62,283 nt of DNA from positions 1 to 62,283 of the forward strand of contig JBDHJR010000025.1 of the NCBI GenBank assembly GCA_039586815.1, written 5' to 3'. This document shows positions 24,828 through 32,118 of the stretch, piece after piece (position 1 is the first letter of the stretch; each line of letters opens with the position of its first letter). Below the pieces are notes generated by a model. It did no database searches, was not told the DNA's origin, and was given only the letters and a program-made list of their open reading frames with translations. Both the position numbers and the translations under genes were made by a program. This DNA comes from WVYX01 sp039586815. GTDB taxonomy: Bacteria > Gemmatimonadota > Gemmatimonadetes > Gemmatimonadales > GWC2-71-9.

Positions 24828-25753
24828 TGCCGCCCTCCGAAGATCCCACCGTTCCCCTGGACCATCTCCACGTAGCGCTCGTTCATCGGCCCGCGGGCCT
24901 TCCAGCGCTCGAATACCTGGTCCCAGGTGAGCGGCTCGTCGTGCAGCCAGCGTTTTGCCGCGGGATCGTATTGGCAGGGGAAGGGGCAGTCGATCACGTA
25001 CTGCTTGGTGGCCTCGTCCCAGTGGGCCGGCACGTCTATGCCAATCCCCTCGCACAGCGGCACGGTGGCTTCCATCCACGTCTGGCGCAGCTGGTCGTTG
25101 GTCTTTCCCTTGAGGCGATAGGAGAGCTGGCCACTGTGGCGCTTGAGGTCGTCGGGCAACCCGAACCACTCCAGCGTCATTACGAACATCCAGTCCACGG
25201 CCTGCTGCAGCGCTTCCTTGGCCTCACCGCCGGCCTTGGCCAGCCGCTTCATCCACGACTCACCGTGACGCAGGTGCAGCACCTCTTCCCGATCCACCTT
25301 CACAAGCGCGCGCTTGAGCGGCCCGTAGCTCGTGTGCTGGTGCACGTCGCCCAACAGCGTGATGCCCGCGCGATCGAAGAAGCCATTTGCCACCACCATC
25401 TCCGCCCAGTTCTCCAGCGGCTGGTCGAACCCGTAGGGGTGCTTGAACTCGTGCGGCTGGCGCCCGTACACCAGGTGCCGCTTTTCTACCCCGAGGTCCT
25501 CCATGATGCGGTATGCGATGTTGGCGTGCCCCAACTCATCGTGCACGATCGCCGTAACCGCGATGCGGCTGTTGATCGTGGGAGCGTCTCGTGTCGCCAG
25601 GTAGTAGGCCGGCGCGCTCATCAGCTCGGTATCGCCCTGCACGGTGAGCTGGGTTAGCAGCGCCTTCTTGTAGCCCGGCGTCATGTCCTCTTCGGACTCC
25701 ACCATGAAGCCGCCATTGATCTTGTCGATCAGCTGCTGTTCCATCGGGTCCAC
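24821..25753 (-). CDS. paaA: Phenylacetyl-CoA epoxidase catalytic subunit PaaA
   Basis: Catalytic di-iron subunit that adds one oxygen of O2 across the aromatic ring of phenylacetyl-CoA. The 310-residue length matches (E. coli 309). Di-iron ligand motifs are visible: IVHDELGHANIAYR (about 69-82) and DREEVLHLRHGESWMKR (about 152-168). YYLATRDAPTINSRIAV (about 50-66) is a conserved family block. It is the first enzyme gene after the TetR regulator. The operon does not contain the reductase PaaE, the ligase PaaK or a thiolase within this window. Confidence 0.95.
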   Translation of the reverse strand: MDPMEQQLIDKINGGFMVESEEDMTPGYKKALLTQLTVQGDTELMSAPAYYLATRDAPTINSRIAVTAIVHDELGHANIAYRIMEDLGVEKRHLVYGRQPHEFKHPYGFDQPLENWAEMVVANGFFDRAGITLLGDVHQHTSYGPLKRALVKVDREEVLHLRHGESWMKRLAKAGGEAKEALQQAVDWMFVMTLEWFGLPDDLKRHSGQLSYRLKGKTNDQLRQTWMEATVPLCEGIGIDVPAHWDEATKQYVIDCPFPCQYDPAAKRWLHDEPLTWDQVFERWKARGPMNERYVEMVQGNGGIFGGRQW

Positions 25754-25773
25754 AACGACTCCTCGTTCAGCGG

Positions 25774-26370
25774 CTAGGCGCGCGTGCCGCTCGTGGTGAG
25801 CAGGCCGTGCAGGTACAGCTCGGTGAGCTGGTCGGCCAGGACAGCGGGGGCGACGTCACCCTCGGGTTTGTACCAGGTGTAGATCCAGTTCATCATGCCG
25901 AACAGTGCCAGGCCCGCCACGCGAGGGTCCACCCGCTCGCGCAGCTCCGGTACGGCCTCCCCCAGCAGCTCGACCAGCAAGTTCACGTAGTGGCGCTTGA
26001 GCTGGTCGATGGGGCGGCGGCGCTCGCTCGTGAGGCTGTCGGCTTCGTGCGACAGGACCTTCATCTCGGGCATGTGCTCGGTGAAGAAGGTCGTGTGGTG
26101 CCGGATGAGACGCCGCAGGCTGTCCTCGGGATCCGATCCGGCTCCCACGGCCTGCTGTGCGCCGTCCAGCACCTGCTGGAAGCAGCGCTCCTGGATCATG
26201 GCGAGGAGCTCTTCCTTGCCCTGGACGTAGTAGTACATCCCGGCCAGGCTCATCCCCGTGGCGCGCGACAGGTCGCGCATCGTGGTGGAGTGGTAGCCGT
26301 TGGCCGCGAAGACCTCTGCCGCGGTCGATAGCAGGCGCTCGAGGCGCTCATCGTAGCTGTTCTGTGGCAT
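25774..26370 (-). CDS. TetR-family regulator of the paa-type operon
   Basis: A 198-residue repressor with an N-terminal helix-turn-helix (residues 8-52: STAAEVFAANGYHSTTMRDL, then ATGMSLAGMYYYVQGKEELL) and a C-terminal ligand domain similar to the FadR/PaaR-like group. The start is ATG at 26370, directly after a perfect 16-base palindrome. The upstream open frame (to 26757) is shadow. It is the first gene of the operon, 20 bases before paaA. The ligand is probably an acyl- or aryl-CoA, inferred from context. Confidence 0.93.
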   Translation of the reverse strand: MPQNSYDERLERLLSTAAEVFAANGYHSTTMRDLSRATGMSLAGMYYYVQGKEELLAMIQERCFQQVLDGAQQAVGAGSDPEDSLRRLIRHHTTFFTEHMPEMKVLSHEADSLTSERRRPIDQLKRHYVNLLVELLGEAVPELRERVDPRVAGLALFGMMNWIYTWYKPEGDVAPAVLADQLTELYLHGLLTTSGTRA

Positions 26371-26386
26371 TCGAACGCTCGTTCGA
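26371..26386. promoter_or_regulatory. Candidate TetR operator
   Basis: TCGAACG-CT-CGTTCGA is a perfect 7+2+7 inverted repeat ending at the base before the TetR start codon, downstream of the predicted promoter. Its form is that of a TetR/FadR-type operator, so it probably mediates autoregulation of the whole operon. Confidence 0.65.
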
Positions 26387-26395
26387 GAAGGAGAA

Positions 26396-26423
26396 AACCT
26401 ACCAGAACCCTCATGGTTGTCAA
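26396..26423 (-). promoter_or_regulatory. Promoter of the TetR-paa operon
   Basis: On the minus strand, TTGACA (26423-26418) and TAGGTT (26401-26396) lie 16 bases apart. Transcription would start near 26389, right before the palindrome, so a bound repressor would block it. Confidence 0.6.
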
Positions 26424-26504
26424 CCGTCCGGCTCCGTGTCCGGCGCGGCGTTCGGCGGTCCGTTCGGGAGTTAACTTTGCCCACCGTGATCCGTCGAACA
26501 AGGT

Positions 26505-27053
26505 GTGAGCGTGCCTGAGGCGCTCGAGCGTCCCAGCGACGCCGAGCTGATCGCCGGGTGGATTGCCGGTGACGAGGCGGCGGCGGCTGAGCTGGTGCGG
26601 CGGCACACTCGGGCCGTGGCGGGGTTCCTGGCTGCGGCCGGCGCTCGGGAGGATCTCGACGATCTGGTTCAGGAGACCTTCTTTCGGGCCTTCCGCCGGA
26701 TCGGGACCTACCGCGGTACGGCCGGATTCCGCACCTGGCTGATCGCGATCGCCTCAAACGCTCTGAAGGACTTGCGGCGCCGCGGTCGGGGGCGAACCGT
26801 ACTCCCGTTGGACGACCGGGATATGGCGGACCAGAGGGAAGACCCCCACGACCGGGCGGTTGAGCGGGACTTGATCAGGCGGCTGGGGCAGGCGGTAGAG
26901 CAGCTGCCGCCGATGCAGCGGGACGTGTTCCTGATGCGGGCACAGCAGGGAGCCGAGTACGGCGAGATTGCCGAGGCACTGGAGACCTCGGTCGGGGCAG
27001 CACGGGTGCACTATCATCAGGCAGTAAAGCGGCTCAAGGCAACTTTGGAGTAG
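26505..27053 (+). CDS. ECF sigma factor
   Basis: RNA polymerase sigma-70 family, ECF type, 182 residues. Region 2 has DLDDLVQETFFRAFRRIGTY (about 50-69) and FRTWLIAIASNALKDLRRR (about 75-93). Region 4 has LPPMQRDVFLMRAQQGAEYG (about 134-153), EIAEALETSVGAARVHYHQA (154-173) and VKRLK. GTG at 26505 is chosen; another GTG six bases later is possible. It starts an operon with the membrane protein at 27056 and the periplasmic protein at 27469. It is divergent from the TetR operon. Confidence 0.94.
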   Translation: MSVPEALERPSDAELIAGWIAGDEAAAAELVRRHTRAVAGFLAAAGAREDLDDLVQETFFRAFRRIGTYRGTAGFRTWLIAIASNALKDLRRRGRGRTVLPLDDRDMADQREDPHDRAVERDLIRRLGQAVEQLPPMQRDVFLMRAQQGAEYGEIAEALETSVGAARVHYHQAVKRLKATLE

Positions 27054-27055
27054 CG

Positions 27056-27469
27056 ATGGACGAGCAACAGTTGGAGCGTCTGGCAGCGGACCTGGGCCGA
27101 GAGCGGGCCGAGGGGATGGATCCCGAGGCTACGGCCCAGGCCGTGCTGCGCCGGCTCCGCACGGAACCGGCCCTGGAGCCCTGGTGGCGTAGGGCGGGCC
27201 AGTGGCCGCGGCGCCACATGCTGCAGGCCGCCGCAGTGGCGGCGATTCTGCTGGCGACGTCGTTCGGGGTGCTGCAGCTGGCCCGCAACGGAGACGGCTT
27301 CGGCGCTTACGCCGCGCCGGCGGAGCTCGAGGAGTTGGCGACCACCGATCTGGTGGAGGTACTGGACTCGCTCGAGATCGACGCCCCCGTGTACGAGCTG
27401 GTTGAGGTGAGCCTGTACGACCTCAGTGAGAGCGAGCTGAGCGCTCTGCTCGAGGAAATGGAGGGATAA
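27056..27469 (+). CDS. Single-pass membrane protein, likely anti-sigma factor
   Basis: A 137-residue protein two bases after the sigma gene. The first 53 residues are cytoplasmic and charged, then one membrane segment (about 54-76, MLQAAAVAAILLATSFGVLQ) and an acidic periplasmic part rich in Glu and Leu (LEELATTDLVEVLDSLEID). It has no cysteine, so no zinc-binding anti-sigma domain. Position and topology suggest an anti-sigma factor; the family is not recognised. It overlaps the next gene by one base. Confidence 0.75.
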   Translation: MDEQQLERLAADLGRERAEGMDPEATAQAVLRRLRTEPALEPWWRRAGQWPRRHMLQAAAVAAILLATSFGVLQLARNGDGFGAYAAPAELEELATTDLVEVLDSLEIDAPVYELVEVSLYDLSESELSALLEEMEG

Positions 27470-27972
27470 TGCGCAGAATCTGGCTGATCCTATCGATGCT
27501 GGGCCTCCTGGCGGCTCCCGTGCTGGCGCAGAGGCCCGGGCAGGGGCCCGGAATGCAGCAAAGGCAGCAGCTGCAGCAGGAGATCATGCAGCGCTTCACC
27601 ACGAACTACCGCGAGTCGGCCGGCCTCACCGACGAGCAGTTCGAGCAGTTCCGCGGGGTCACGCAGCGGACGTTCGAGCAGCGGGCCCAGTCGCAGCAGC
27701 GCGAACGCGACCTGTGGGTGGCACTGGAGGGGCAGATGCGCCCCGGGGTCGCCGCGGACACCGACAGCCTCACCACGCTGATGAACGCGCTGTTCGACAT
27801 GCAGGCCGAGCGCGTCGAGCACGCGAGGGCGGCACAGGCCGAGTACGCCGAGTTCCTGTCGCCGGTCCAGCAGGCTCAGTTAATGCTGGCCACCCGCCGG
27901 TTCATGTTCCAGATCGAGGGTGTCAGGCGCCGCATGATGCAGGGGCAGGACCGGCTACCGGGAATGCCCTGA
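27469..27972 (+). CDS. Periplasmic Spy/CpxP-like helical protein
   Basis: A 167-residue exported protein: signal peptide (LILSMLGLLAAPVLAQ, cleavage after about residue 21) then an all-helical mature region rich in Gln, Glu and Met (PGMQQRQQLQQEIMQRF, LTDEQFEQFRGVTQRT, LSPVQQAQLMLATRRFMFQ). Those repeats of an LTxEQ/LSPxQ type recall the Spy/CpxP heavy-metal/stress family. It is the last gene of the sigma factor operon and could be a stress chaperone that signals through it; that role is inference. Confidence 0.8.
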   Translation: MRRIWLILSMLGLLAAPVLAQRPGQGPGMQQRQQLQQEIMQRFTTNYRESAGLTDEQFEQFRGVTQRTFEQRAQSQQRERDLWVALEGQMRPGVAADTDSLTTLMNALFDMQAERVEHARAAQAEYAEFLSPVQQAQLMLATRRFMFQIEGVRRRMMQGQDRLPGMP

Positions 27973-28013
27973 CCGGCCGGTCAGCCTCTCCAAAAGGCCC
28001 CAAATCCGCCGGG

Positions 28014-28032
28014 ACCCCCGCAATGCGGGGGT
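28014..28032 (+). terminator. Hairpin after the sigma factor operon
   Basis: An 8-bp stem (ACCCCCGC at 28014-28021 with GCGGGGGT at 28025-28032) with a 3-base loop lies 42 bases after the stop. There is no clear T-run directly after it, so the terminator role is tentative. Confidence 0.4.
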
Positions 28033-28188
28033 GCCTCGCGTTTGAGACGGTCGCAGCTGCGGTTCTGCGGAAAGCGCCCTAACCAACTACTTATAAAGCT
28101 GTTGCGAACGCAGAGCACCGCTGCGTCACCGCGCAACGGCTGCGTTCGACTGCGGTTCCCGCGGAGCCGGCGCGTTCGGCCCGGAGCG

Positions 28189-28223
28189 CGCGGGGCCCCG
28201 GGACTCGGTCCCGGGACCCCGCG
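28189..28223. terminator. Large hairpin between convergent genes
   Basis: A 16-base stem with one mismatch (28189-28204 with 28208-28223) and a 3-base loop lies 13 bases below the stop of the minus-strand lipoprotein. It may end transcription from both sides, but no T-run is present. Confidence 0.45.
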
Positions 28224-28235
28224 TGGAGCCCTCAG

Positions 28236-28802
28236 TCAGCCTCCCTTCTTGCCGTTCCGGCCCGTGATCTTGACCTCCTCGCAGCCGCCGAAGTCGACCG
28301 GCTCCTCTACGTCGGTGAGCCCGGTGAGGCAAAGCAGTTGCAACCCCAGCTCCAAGTCCTGGAGGGCCTGCCGTGCGTCGAAGTGCAGCACGAGGTCCTC
28401 TTGCCCATCCTCGTTCACGTCGCGCAGGTGATCCAGATACGCCTGGACCTCGGGGTCGGTGTCGAACTGGTGCAGCGGCGACGCGGCCCGGAACGTCACG
28501 GTCGACACATCGACCCACGACACCTCGAAGCTCGCGCTGCCGAGCAGTGCGACCGTGACCGAGCCGCCCTTGTTGATGCTGAGCGTGTTCTCACCAACGG
28601 GAGGATCCTCGGGATCCTCGCGCAGCGCCGGTTTCACATCGATGTCGATGGGAATGGTAGGCTCGGCAATCAGAACGGCGGTGATGCCTCCCAACGCATC
28701 CGCGACGTCTCCAACACTCGCGACGTCTGGCGAGACCATGGACGACTGCTCGCACGCCATGACGGCGACCAGTGCCAGTGGAAAGAGAGTGATTCGTCGC
28801 AC
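28236..28802 (-). CDS. Lipoprotein with VDPSTV-type Ca-binding-like domain
   Basis: A 188-residue lipoprotein, GTG start at 28802 behind a full AGGAGGT. Lipobox VMAC (Cys about 17). The body reads NTLSINKGGSVTVALLGSAS, then FEVSWVDVSTVTFRAA and, further on, VNEDGQEDLVLHF. This pattern (IDIKPG..NSIN..SKG.IPVAILG...DASTVTF...DVDGDGDLDLVLHF) occurs in many surface proteins of archaea and bacteria; its function is not known, and the DxNxDGxxD stretch could bind calcium. It is the first of four lipoproteins within 6 kb. Confidence 0.8.
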   Translation of the reverse strand: MRRITLFPLALVAVMACEQSSMVSPDVASVGDVADALGGITAVLIAEPTIPIDIDVKPALREDPEDPPVGENTLSINKGGSVTVALLGSASFEVSWVDVSTVTFRAASPLHQFDTDPEVQAYLDHLRDVNEDGQEDLVLHFDARQALQDLELGLQLLCLTGLTDVEEPVDFGGCEEVKITGRNGKKGG

Positions 28803-28896
28803 CTCTGACCTCCTTTGGCATCCCGCCCCGCTGGTTCACAGACAAGGCAGAGCCCCCGGAGGTAACGCGCGGGCCGATTGTGATCGCGCCGGGGGG

Positions 28897-30267
28897 TCAG
28901 GTAGGCGGCGTGCTCCGGTGCTTGCGGTACTTGCGGTACAAGGTGCGGCGGTCGATCCCCAGGATCCGCGCGGCGTTGCTTTGGTGGCCGCGAGTGCGTT
29001 CCAGAACGGCCTGAATGTACTCCTGCTGCAGCCTGTTGAGGGACCAGCCCTCTTCCAGCGGCCGCTCCCACGACCACTCCCCGTTCCCGTTCTTCTCCTG
29101 GAGTTCCGGCGTCGGTACATCGCCGCCACTTGCGGCGAGGATGAGCGCACGCTCCACCCAGTTGCGCAGCTCCCGCACGTTCCCGGGCCAGTCGTATGCA
29201 GTCAGCCGCCGCATCACGGGTCCGGGAATGTCCACCGGCTCCAGCTCCAGCTCGGCGGCCATCTGGTCGCGGAAGTGCACGGCCAGCAGGCAGATGTCGT
29301 CGCGCCGCTCCCGCAGGGGAGGGAGATGGATGGGGATCACGTTGAGGCGGTACCACAGGTCCTCGCGAAACAGCCCCTGCTCGACGTCCTTTTCCAGTTC
29401 ACGGTTGGTGGCCGCGATGAGCCGGAAGTCCACCGGCCTGGAGCGGCCGTCTCCCACACGCTGGACCGTGCGCTCCTCGACAACCCGCAGCAGCTTCGCC
29501 TGCGCAGCGGGCGACAGGCTCTCGATCTCGTCCAGCACGATGGTGCCGTGCTGTGCCTGCTCGAACAGGCCGCTATGGTCTGCCACGGCTCCGGTGAAGC
29601 TGCCCCGGGTGTGACCGAACAACTCGGATTCGAGCAACGTCTCCGGCAGCGCCGAGCAACTCACCGTAAGGAACGCTCGCCGGCTGCGAGGCGACCAGGA
29701 GTGAATCGTCCGTGCCAGGCAGTCCTTGCCGCTGCCGGTCTCCCCGATGAGCAGTACCGTGGCCCGCGTTGCCGCGACGCGCTCTGCCAGGTCCAGCACT
29801 CGCTGGACGGCCGGCGTATCACCCAGGAACCGCACGCTCCCGGACAAGTCGACGCGCCGCCGAGCCGCGATCTCCCGTTGTAGTCGGCTCAAACGCAGGG
29901 CGCGCTCGGACCGCAGCACCAGCTCGTCCATCCGGAGTGGACGCGTGATGTAATCGTAGGCGCCGGATTGTATTGCGTGGACCGCGGTATCCACGGCCGA
30001 GTCGCCTGCCACTACTACGACCTGGGCGCGTGACTGGATAGCGCGGGCTCCGCAAAGGACTTCAAGCCCCGCGGACCCCGTCTTGCAGGCGAACAGCACC
30101 ACGAGCTCGTAGGAGTGCTGCGCGAGGAGCGCCAGCGCCTGCTCCCCGCAATCCGAGGGCGTCACGTGGCAACCGATCGCCGCGAGGCTCCTGGCCGCAG
30201 CGCGCACCTCGCCCTCGTCGACCCCGACCACCAGCGCTTGCGATGCTTCCGTGGGCTGAGCACTCAT
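28897..30267 (-). CDS. NtrC-type sigma-54 activator with degenerate receiver
   Basis: A 456-residue activator: receiver-like domain (about 10-115), AAA+ domain (about 135-370) and a C-terminal Fis-type helix-turn-helix (GHQSNAARILGIDRRTLYRK). Walker A is GETGSGKD, the sigma-54 loop reads GSFTGA (usual GAFTGA) and Walker B is TIVLDEIE; arginine-rich FREDLWYRLNVIPIHLPPLR is intact. In the receiver the acceptor Asp site reads VVLFACKTG instead of LLDxxMPG, and the conserved Lys site reads ITRPLR. It should therefore not be phosphorylated in the normal way. ATG at 30267 is chosen; an upstream GTG-initiated longer form is possible. No kinase is next to it. Confidence 0.9.
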   Translation of the reverse strand: MSAQPTEASQALVVGVDEGEVRAAARSLAAIGCHVTPSDCGEQALALLAQHSYELVVLFACKTGSAGLEVLCGARAIQSRAQVVVVAGDSAVDTAVHAIQSGAYDYITRPLRMDELVLRSERALRLSRLQREIAARRRVDLSGSVRFLGDTPAVQRVLDLAERVAATRATVLLIGETGSGKDCLARTIHSWSPRSRRAFLTVSCSALPETLLESELFGHTRGSFTGAVADHSGLFEQAQHGTIVLDEIESLSPAAQAKLLRVVEERTVQRVGDGRSRPVDFRLIAATNRELEKDVEQGLFREDLWYRLNVIPIHLPPLRERRDDICLLAVHFRDQMAAELELEPVDIPGPVMRRLTAYDWPGNVRELRNWVERALILAASGGDVPTPELQEKNGNGEWSWERPLEEGWSLNRLQQEYIQAVLERTRGHQSNAARILGIDRRTLYRKYRKHRSTPPT

Positions 30268-30639
30268 TGGAGCACACCCCCTCTCAACCCGGCGCGACCG
30301 TGCGGCCAATGTGCGCTCCGTGCGCAAGGGTCACAAGAGAGTGGGACATTTCGCGACATCGCCCGACTGACTCCACACCCCCGCGCAGTCTCCCAACCTC
30401 GTGCACCGCAAGGTGATACGTGTCAGGCATCGGCTGGCGCGACCGTCAAGCACGCCCCTTGCCCATGAGTTCCCGAAGTAACTGCGGAAGCCACGAGGCG
30501 TTCGGTGCGCGCCAAGCCATTGACGACCAATCCGGTTGCGACGCGCCTGACGCTGCGATGTGCGGTGCAGGCGCGACGTGGCTCCGCACAACCCACAAGG
30601 CGCGCCGGACGACCGGCGCGAGAGCGAGGAGGTAGCAAC
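30268..30639. other. Divergent intergenic region, 372 bp
   Basis: Lies between the NtrC-type gene and the lipoprotein at 30640. Apart from the candidate -24/-12 element listed separately and the ribosome site GAGGAGGT (30626-30633), I see no gene or strong hairpin. A long leader for the lipoprotein is likely. Confidence 0.5.
30447..30463 (+). promoter_or_regulatory. Possible sigma-54 (-24/-12) promoter
   Basis: AG at 30449-30450 and GC at 30461-30462 are ten bases apart, in the context CAAGCACGCCCCTTGCCC. This is one base off the GG-N10-GC rule and close to TGGCAC-N5-TTGC. It lies 177 bases upstream of the lipoprotein start and next to the gene for an NtrC-type activator. Weak without expression data. 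Confidence 0.3.
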
Positions 30640-31971
30640 ATGCTCCCAGGAAAACGCGCTTTGGCCGCAGCGGCGGCCGTCGCAGCGCTCGTGTTCGCGG
30701 GTGCGTGCGCCGACGGCACGGAGACCGTGGAACCGTCCTTTGCGAAGGGCGGGATTCCGGGCCCACCCAGCGGCGGCGAAGTCTCCAACAACCTCTCCCT
30801 CCCGGCGGTGCTGACGGGGTCGCTGCAATCCGTGGCGCACTTCTGGACCCCGCCGGCCGAACCGGTGCTCGGCGAGCACTACTCTTACGGCTGCGGCGTG
30901 CCGGAGAGCGACGGGCAGTTCGAGTACCCCAACACCTCGTGCGTGGACGACCTGTCCGAGCCCACGGAGTACTACGCCGCCGAAGCGTGCACGGCGGTAG
31001 ATGCCAAGTGCGAGGGCTACGACGTCTCCCGTATCTACTGGCAGAAGGTCGATGCCAACGAGTGGTCGGCCGACGAGGACGGCACCGGAGCGCCCGCAGA
31101 AGTGGCGTACGTGGACTGGGGCGACGCCCTCGAGGCCGTCTCCTGGACCGAGAAGTCGCAAGTGCGGGTGGAGACCCAGCCCTACAGCACGACGATCCCC
31201 GGCTTCGACCCAACGGTCACCAGCTGCTATGACGCCTCCCTGGCCGCGGGGGGCGACCCGGCAGTGGACTGCAAGGTCGGCTTCCAGATGTGGCACGTCT
31301 CGGGCCAGGGCATCACCGAGCACTGGGGCGTGCGGGCGACGGACGAAGCGTCCGTGTCGTACAACTACGACTCACCGTTCCAAATCATCCACACCAGCGA
31401 CGCGATCCTGAACATCGCGAAGATGGTGCCGGGCGACGCCGTGTGTCCCAACCCCGGAGAGGGTGAAACGGGCGACCCGCCTCCCCCCGTGGGCGCCTGG
31501 GACCCGGTGGCGCAGGAGTGGGGCGGCACCCAGGTCTGGCGCAACGCCCCCTACACCGTCGAGCTGAGCGTGGGCGGCAAGTACGTCTACGGCTTCAACT
31601 GGCGGGTGCGGGACGTCGTGATGGCTGATGGCTGGCTCAAGACCGGCTATTGGCGCCTGACCTTCTACACAACCGGGGACGACCCGCCCGTCGTGTTCAG
31701 TGACGCGGCCGCGCCGGTGCACGCGCCGCCGGCCTCGCCGGCAGAGGAGCGCGTGCTGCCGCGCATCGTGTTCAACTCGTCGCCGGCCACGGGCTTCCTC
31801 ATGATCGCAGCGTCCGAGGATAGCGACAGCGACGCGCTGTACACGCCGGTGGTAGACGTCGCCAACAACCTCACCTACCTCGACATCTGCATCGTCGAGA
31901 AGCAGCAAGGCGGTGGCGGTGGCGGGAAGGGCGGTGGTGGCGGCGGCGGCAAAGGCGGTGGCAAGCCGTAG
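30640..31971 (+). CDS. Hypothetical lipoprotein with Gly/Lys-rich tail
   Basis: A 443-residue lipoprotein, ATG at 30640 behind GAGGAGGT. Lipobox VFAGAC (Cys about 22). The body (about 40-420) is a beta-rich domain with cysteine pairs (CGVPESDGQFEYPNTSC, CTAVDAKC, CYDASLAAGG..VDC), probably disulfides. It ends with a 25-residue low-complexity tail of Gly, Gln and Lys (GGGGGKGGGGGG type). The open frame continues upstream but looks like shadow. I recognise no family. It is followed by a second lipoprotein in the same direction, 148 bases away. Confidence 0.82.
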   Translation: MLPGKRALAAAAAVAALVFAGACADGTETVEPSFAKGGIPGPPSGGEVSNNLSLPAVLTGSLQSVAHFWTPPAEPVLGEHYSYGCGVPESDGQFEYPNTSCVDDLSEPTEYYAAEACTAVDAKCEGYDVSRIYWQKVDANEWSADEDGTGAPAEVAYVDWGDALEAVSWTEKSQVRVETQPYSTTIPGFDPTVTSCYDASLAAGGDPAVDCKVGFQMWHVSGQGITEHWGVRATDEASVSYNYDSPFQIIHTSDAILNIAKMVPGDAVCPNPGEGETGDPPPPVGAWDPVAQEWGGTQVWRNAPYTVELSVGGKYVYGFNWRVRDVVMADGWLKTGYWRLTFYTTGDDPPVVFSDAAAPVHAPPASPAEERVLPRIVFNSSPATGFLMIAASEDSDSDALYTPVVDVANNLTYLDICIVEKQQGGGGGGKGGGGGGGKGGGKP

Positions 31972-32118
31972 CCATACCCGACCGAGGGCGGACTCGTGCC
32001 GGGTTCGATGCCGATGGCGCTTCAGCCACCCCCAGTGGCGCGCACCGAGGAAGCGTCCGTCCCACCGGACCCGGCACCTCCCTCCAACGACTGCGGGACC
32101 GATGCAAGGAGGTGCACC

